From the NCBI RefSeq assembly GCF_003833015.1, contig NZ_RJLQ01000012.1, forward strand, positions 1 to 64,000: 64,000 nucleotides of DNA. Reading direction: 5' to 3'. The notes below the pieces were generated by a model, which worked only from the letters and a program-made list of their open reading frames with translations, made no database searches and was not told the origin of the DNA. Origin of the DNA: Clostridium sp. E02 (GTDB lineage Bacteria; Bacillota; Clostridia; Lachnospirales; Lachnospiraceae). A program made the translations under genes and the position numbers. Shown here piece by piece: positions 59,683-64,000 of the stretch (position 1 is the first letter of the stretch; every line of letters begins with the position of its first letter).

Positions 59683-60476
59683 AAAGCCTCCTGAAAGGAA
59701 CGAATGATCCGTTTTTTGTCTGGAGAACGCATCAGGCTTTCCCCGATTAAGACACCGTTTACTCCGGCTTGAGACAAGAGCCGAATATCATCTGGAGTCT
59801 TAATTCCGCTTTCGGCTATAAAAGGAATATTCCGGGGAACTCGGTTACGTAGCCGGATGGAATTTTGCAGATCCACGGTAAATGTCTTTAAATTGCGATT
59901 GTTAACGCCAATGAGCCTGGCTCCTGCTTCTAGCGCAGAGTCAATCTCTTGTTCGTCGTGAGCTTCCACGAGAGCGCTCATGGAAAGGCGGTCGCAGATC
60001 TTTATGCATTCTCGGATCTCGTTGGTATCTAAAAGGGCACAGATTAGTAGTACGGCAGAGGCTCCAAGGACCTTTGCTTCATAGATCTGGTAAGGATCTA
60101 CGGTAAAATCTTTTCGAAGCAGAGGGAGGCTGACAAACTGGCTGATTTCCGTTAGATATTCGTCCTTTCCCAGAAAATAATCTGGTTCCGTCAATACGGA
60201 GATGGCATCGGCACCAGCTTCTTCGTATTCTTTCCCAATGGCAACGTAAGGAAAGTCTTCGGCAATGAGTCCCTTTGATGGAGATGCCCGTTTGACCTCG
60301 CAGAGAAAGGAGAGAGAGGGAGATGCCATGGTTTGCTCGAAGAGGAACTCTTTTTCCCCCTTACTTGACAGCTCATAAGTCTTGTAAGCCATTGCTTCCA
60401 TATCTTCAAAGGATACTCTGGATTTTAAAACTTCCACTCGCTTTTTTGCAGCATCTGCAAGGGTATCAAGGATCAT
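59679..60476 (-). CDS. trpC: Indole-3-glycerol phosphate synthase
   Basis: 265 residues, TIM barrel. LCEVKRASPSKG carries the catalytic Lys; VLLICALL, GVNNRNLKTF and AESGI blocks follow. It is a separate protein, not fused to trpF. ATGA overlap with trpD. Confidence 0.96.
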   Translation of the reverse strand: MILDTLADAAKKRVEVLKSRVSFEDMEAMAYKTYELSSKGEKEFLFEQTMASPSLSFLCEVKRASPSKGLIAEDFPYVAIGKEYEEAGADAISVLTEPDYFLGKDEYLTEISQFVSLPLLRKDFTVDPYQIYEAKVLGASAVLLICALLDTNEIRECIKICDRLSMSALVEAHDEQEIDSALEAGARLIGVNNRNLKTFTVDLQNSIRLRNRVPRNIPFIAESGIKTPDDIRLLSQAGVNGVLIGESLMRSPDKKRIIRSFQEAL

Positions 60477-61492
60477 AGAGCCACCTCATTCACTGCGGCA
60501 ACAAATTCATCTAATTTTGCAGAAGCTTTCCCAGAATCAATCAGATCTTCTGCCCTTTTGATACAATCGAATATGCTGCAGTTATCCATTCCAAGATATA
60601 GGCTCAGTGCGGAATTTAAAAGAACAATATCCCGTTTTGGTCCATGAAGGGTTCCTGTGAGGATGTCTCTGGTGATTGTTGCATTTTCCTCTGGAGTGCC
60701 CCCTTTTAGATCAGACAGGGAGCACCTGCTTAGACCAAACTCTTCTGGGGTAATGTCATATAGGGTGAGCGTTCCAAAGCGGATTTCACACACATGGGTG
60801 GGACCGGTAACGGTTGCTTCGTCTAGTCCGTCGGCTCCGCACACCACCAGTCCTCGCGTTACACCAAGGTTACTTAGTACCTGAGCAAGAGGTTCCACCA
60901 GCTTTCGGTCGTAGACTCCTAATAACTGCATGGTAGCACCGGCTGGGTTAGAAAGGGGACCTAGAATATTAAAAATAGTCCGTATGCCCAGCTCTTTTCG
61001 GACAGGAGCGGCGTATTTCATAGAACTATGGTATGCCTGGGCAAAAAGGAAACACATGCCGGTTTCTTTTAATACAATCCCAGATTGTTCTGCCGTTAAA
61101 TCTAACTTCACTCCCAGATGCTCTAATACATCGGCTGCCCCACTTTTGCTGGAAACGCTTCGGTTTCCATGCTTGGCGACAGGTACTTTGCCGGAAGCGA
61201 CTACAAAGGCACTGGTGGTGGAGATATTAAAGGTGCCTGCTTCATCCCCACCGGTTCCTACGATGTCAATGACAGGAAAGTCAGGTTTCAGTTTCATAGC
61301 TTTTTCTCTCATCACAGATGCACATGCGGTGATTTCATCAATGGATTCTCCTTTCATACGGAGTCCGGTTAAAAAAGCCGCCATCTGGGCAGGCGTCGTT
61401 TCTCCATTCATGATTTCATTCATGACTTCCTTGGCTGCGTCATAACTTAGATTCTGCCCTGTGATAACTTCATGGATTGCCTTTTGAATCAT
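60473..61492 (-). CDS. trpD: Anthranilate phosphoribosyltransferase
   Basis: 339 residues. PRPP site VDIVGTGGDEAGTFNIST and the KHGNRSVSSKSGAADVLE block. Transfers phosphoribose to anthranilate. Stand-alone, not fused to trpG. Starts 13 nt after the trpG stop with AAAGGAGG. Confidence 0.97.
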   Translation of the reverse strand: MIQKAIHEVITGQNLSYDAAKEVMNEIMNGETTPAQMAAFLTGLRMKGESIDEITACASVMREKAMKLKPDFPVIDIVGTGGDEAGTFNISTTSAFVVASGKVPVAKHGNRSVSSKSGAADVLEHLGVKLDLTAEQSGIVLKETGMCFLFAQAYHSSMKYAAPVRKELGIRTIFNILGPLSNPAGATMQLLGVYDRKLVEPLAQVLSNLGVTRGLVVCGADGLDEATVTGPTHVCEIRFGTLTLYDITPEEFGLSRCSLSDLKGGTPEENATITRDILTGTLHGPKRDIVLLNSALSLYLGMDNCSIFDCIKRAEDLIDSGKASAKLDEFVAAVNEVAL

Positions 61493-61505
61493 AGCTGTTC
61501 CTCCT

Positions 61506-62075
61506 TTACTTAATGGATAAAAAATTGGTCAATATGGTCATGCCATCCGGTGTCAGAATGGATTCAGGGTGAAACTGAAGCCCATAGATGGGAAAGTCTT
61601 TATGTCTGACTGCCATGATTTCTCCGGTGTCGTCTGTTCCGATGATCGTTAGACAGTCAGGAATGGAATCCTTCTCGGCTACAAGGGAGTGATATCTGGC
61701 AGCTAGAATGTTTGGCAAAAGCCCATTAAAGATAGGATCGGTTGGATCAATGGTGATCTGGCTTTGTTTCCCATGCATCCGTTTTTTTGCTGGAACAATT
61801 TTGGCCCCAAACACTTCACAAATTCCCTGGTGTCCCAGGCATACCCCCAGAGTGGGAATGGTTTGAGAAAGGGTTTTAATTATTTCTTCACAAATACCAG
61901 CATCTTTTGGATAGCCAGGACCAGGAGAGAGGATGATCTGATCAGGCTGAAGAGCTTTTACTTCCTCCAAAGTCTTGGCGTCGTTTCGAATTACATAAAT
62001 ATCTGGTTCAATGGAACCAAAATACTGAACCAGGTTGTAGGTAAAGCTGTCATAATTGTCAATGAATAAAATCAT
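61506..62075 (-). CDS. trpG: Anthranilate synthase glutaminase subunit
   Basis: 189 residues, class I glutamine amidotransferase. Cys nucleophile in GVCLGHQGI and His-Glu in LQFHPESI. Feeds ammonia to TrpE. Its ATG overlaps the trpE stop (TGATG). It may also serve aminodeoxychorismate synthase, since no separate pabA is in the window. Confidence 0.96.
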   Translation of the reverse strand: MILFIDNYDSFTYNLVQYFGSIEPDIYVIRNDAKTLEEVKALQPDQIILSPGPGYPKDAGICEEIIKTLSQTIPTLGVCLGHQGICEVFGAKIVPAKKRMHGKQSQITIDPTDPIFNGLLPNILAARYHSLVAEKDSIPDCLTIIGTDDTGEIMAVRHKDFPIYGLQFHPESILTPDGMTILTNFLSIK

Positions 62076-63556
62076 CAGTCATTCACCTCCCAGGCAGACT
62101 CTAAGGCTTTAATTACTGCCTTTGCCTTATGTCCCGATTCCTCGTATTCTAAGTCGGGTACGCTGTCAGCTACAATACCACCACCGGCCTGTACGGTTAC
62201 CTCTTCCCCATATTTGACCGCCATTCGTATGGCAATGCAAGTGTCCATATTTCCAGTAAAATCGATATATCCAAGGGCCCCACCATAGATCCCTCTGGGT
62301 TCTTGTTCCAGTTCTTCAATGATTTCACATGCACGGATTTTAGGGGCGCCAGAAAGCGTACCAGCTGGAAGGACTGCTTCTATGGCAGAAAAGGCATCGC
62401 AGTCCGGTTTTATGTTTCCTTCCACTTGAGAGCAAATGTGCATAATACGGGAATACTTGTGGATCATCTTGTATTCGGTTACTTCTACGGTGGAAAAGTT
62501 TGATATTTTACCTAAGTCATTTCTTCCTAGATCCACCAGCATATTGTGCTCTGCAAGCTCCTTTTCGTCAGATAGAAGTTCTTCTTCCAGTTTTTTGTCC
62601 TCTTGTGCATCTTTGCCTCTGGGTCTGGAACCGGCCACCGGGAACGTAGTCAGTCTGCCGTCAACCAACCGGACCAGGGTTTCTGGAGAGGTACTAATAA
62701 TCTCCAGAGAATCCATATGAAGGTAAACCATGTAAGGGGATGGGTTGGTGGTCCGCAGTACCCGGTAGGGATTTAAGAGACTATCGGTCCAGGGAGTGGT
62801 AAAGGTTCTGGATAAGACAGCCTGAAAAATATCACCATTACCGATGTATTCTTTCGCTTTTTTTACCATCTGGCAATATTCATCCTTGGACAAACTGCAT
62901 TGAAAATCGGTCCGGCTTTTGACGTTTGATGGGGCAAGAGGTGTTTCCTCGTGGATCATACGGGAGATTTGTTCTAGTTTGGCGCATGCAGCCCCATAAT
63001 TTTCCATCACTTGATCTGTTTTCATATTTACTACGATGCTGATGCTTTGTTTTAAGTGGTCATAGGCAATCACGGTATCAAAAAGCATGAGGTCAAAATC
63101 GTTTAATGCCCCTTTTTTAATCGACAGTTTCGGCTCTGCATAACCAATCATACGATAGGCAAAATACCCCACGAACCCTCCGGTAAAAGGGGGAAGACCA
63201 GGAAGTTTGGGAGACTTATAATCCGTTAGGATATCCCGCAGCACATCATAGGGAGAATCCGTTTTTAAGATCGTTTCTGTTTGGACGTTGTCAGTTGTTT
63301 CAAAATTTTTAACCGTTACCTTGTGATTGTTTGCGCTGACTTTAAGAATGGGATCAAAGCCCAGGAAGGAATAGCGTCCCCAGGTTTCTCCGCCCTCAAT
63401 GCTTTCTAGCAGATAATACTGTTTGCTCAATGCTCCGATTCTACGAAGCAGAGTAATAGGGGTAACATTGTCTGCAAATATCTGTTTGCAGATCGGGATT
63501 ACGGAGTAGGAAGCAGCCAGTGCTTCTATCTCTTTGCATTCCGGAATTAAACTCAT
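62075..63556 (-). CDS. trpE: Anthranilate synthase component I
   Basis: 493 residues, chorismate-binding fold. The feedback-inhibition motif LLES is present (QYYLLESIEGG), so Trp should inhibit it. Catalytic blocks GSRPRGKD, LVDLGRNDLG and GTLSGAPKIRA are intact. ATG 63556 is chosen because AAGGAG is 9 nt upstream; ATG 63562 is only 3 nt away. First gene after the T-box leader. Confidence 0.97.
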   Translation of the reverse strand: MSLIPECKEIEALAASYSVIPICKQIFADNVTPITLLRRIGALSKQYYLLESIEGGETWGRYSFLGFDPILKVSANNHKVTVKNFETTDNVQTETILKTDSPYDVLRDILTDYKSPKLPGLPPFTGGFVGYFAYRMIGYAEPKLSIKKGALNDFDLMLFDTVIAYDHLKQSISIVVNMKTDQVMENYGAACAKLEQISRMIHEETPLAPSNVKSRTDFQCSLSKDEYCQMVKKAKEYIGNGDIFQAVLSRTFTTPWTDSLLNPYRVLRTTNPSPYMVYLHMDSLEIISTSPETLVRLVDGRLTTFPVAGSRPRGKDAQEDKKLEEELLSDEKELAEHNMLVDLGRNDLGKISNFSTVEVTEYKMIHKYSRIMHICSQVEGNIKPDCDAFSAIEAVLPAGTLSGAPKIRACEIIEELEQEPRGIYGGALGYIDFTGNMDTCIAIRMAVKYGEEVTVQAGGGIVADSVPDLEYEESGHKAKAVIKALESAWEVND

Positions 63557-63581
63557 AGCCATAGACTCCTTTCTTTTATGA

Positions 63582-63892
63582 ATAAAAAAAGCTCCCGCCC
63601 CTTACCCAGTTTTCCTGGAATAAGGGACGGAAGCTTATCGTTACACGCTCCGCGGTACCACCCTGATTAGAGAAGATAGACTTCTCCCACTTTTAGCACA
63701 CGAACATGTGCCTCCCCTTGATAACGGATAGGAAACCCGTCGACATCTACTTCCAGTATCCATACTGGTTTCAAGCCGCCCTCGCAGATCCATTCAGATC
63801 AGATATCAACGTTTCCTCTCACCAACCGGAAACTCTCTGTGCATGATCGTGTGTTCTTACTTACTCCTGCTCAACAGTTTTACACTTTGCTT
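63582..63892 (-). promoter_or_regulatory. T-box leader, tryptophan-specific
   Basis: The minus strand shows stem I with specifier codon TGG (63792-63790) in CTGAATGGATCT, the T-box AGGGTGGTACCGCGG (63664-63650), and a terminator GCTTCCGTCCC...GGGCGGGAGC plus seven T (63584-63634). Uncharged tRNA-Trp should pair with TGG and the T-box to allow antitermination into trpEGDCFBA. Confidence 0.94.
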
Positions 63893-63898
63893 TGCTAC

Positions 63899-63927
63899 AG
63901 TATATGAGATTAAATTTAAAATGTCAA
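63899..63927 (-). promoter_or_regulatory. trp operon promoter
   Basis: Minus strand: TTGACA (63922-63927), 17-bp spacer, TATACT (63899-63904). The remaining 73 bp to the window edge show no gene. Confidence 0.88.
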
Positions 63928-64000
63928 TACTAAATTTAAAAATCTGTGGATTCTTATGATTCATTTATGATAATGTCCTAGTGTATCACAAATGATTATG

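Overview
The window reads as a chromosomal segment of a low-GC, spore-forming, plant-sugar-using anaerobe of the Lachnospiraceae (Clostridium cluster XIVa; a Lachnoclostridium or Lacrimispora relative is my best guess). This rests on the clostridial protein set: a two-ATPase acyl-CoA dehydratase activase, ThiW, DUF1540, RNase Y, YesMN-type sensor and regulator, and a T-box controlled trp operon. The species cannot be fixed from this sequence alone.

Layout. 1-1310: 3' end of a 23S rRNA gene followed by nine tRNA genes and two terminators. 1386-9383: housekeeping and small-regulator genes (NlpC/P60 peptidase, HAD phosphatase plus YczE-type membrane protein divergent from a Crp/Fnr regulator, YgjP-like metallopeptidase, a chemoreceptor lacking its signalling half, recJ, glyA). 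9454-12793: a DUF1540 mini-protein, a secreted cell-wall-binding-repeat protein and a pair of uncharacterised cytoplasmic genes. 12803-23105: a glycan module in which a YesM/YesN two-component system lies divergent from a sugar ABC importer, a GH3 beta-glucosidase and a GH31 alpha-xylosidase-like enzyme; xyloglucan-type oligosaccharides are the likely substrate. 23181-38954: giant dehydratase activase, CorA, an apparently inactive rhomboid with a zinc ribbon, pyk, lysA, a subtilase, recA (LexA box)-recX-rny, and a DacF-type carboxypeptidase. 39268-45922: an arabinose operon (abfA-araA-araB-araD-araR) with an AraR operator sitting exactly in the promoter spacer. 45907-52595: an AraC regulator and a GH2 beta-galactosidase separated by a 2.7-kb island. 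52603-57086: TPP-riboswitch thiamine operon thiC-thiW-thiM-thiE-thiD. 57100-63927: T-box(Trp) operon trpE-G-D-C-F-B-A.

The island at 46845-49463 is the most unusual part. It carries two inverted, paralogous transcription units for small secreted proteins of unknown function. They share a Spo0A-like box, a promoter at identical spacing, a hairpin leader with a G-rich loop and a terminator. Next to them lie a decayed ORF, an IS200/IS605 element whose transposase is broken and whose ribosome binding site is buried in a 20-bp hairpin, and a 23-bp direct repeat. This looks like lineage-specific accessory DNA inserted between a regulator and the gene it probably controls.

The carbohydrate modules converge on intracellular hydrolysis of imported oligosaccharides: no signal peptides are visible on the GH2, GH3, GH31 or GH51 enzymes, while the solute-binding protein is a lipoprotein. 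Products feed glycolysis (pyk) or the pentose phosphate pathway through AraA, AraB and AraD.
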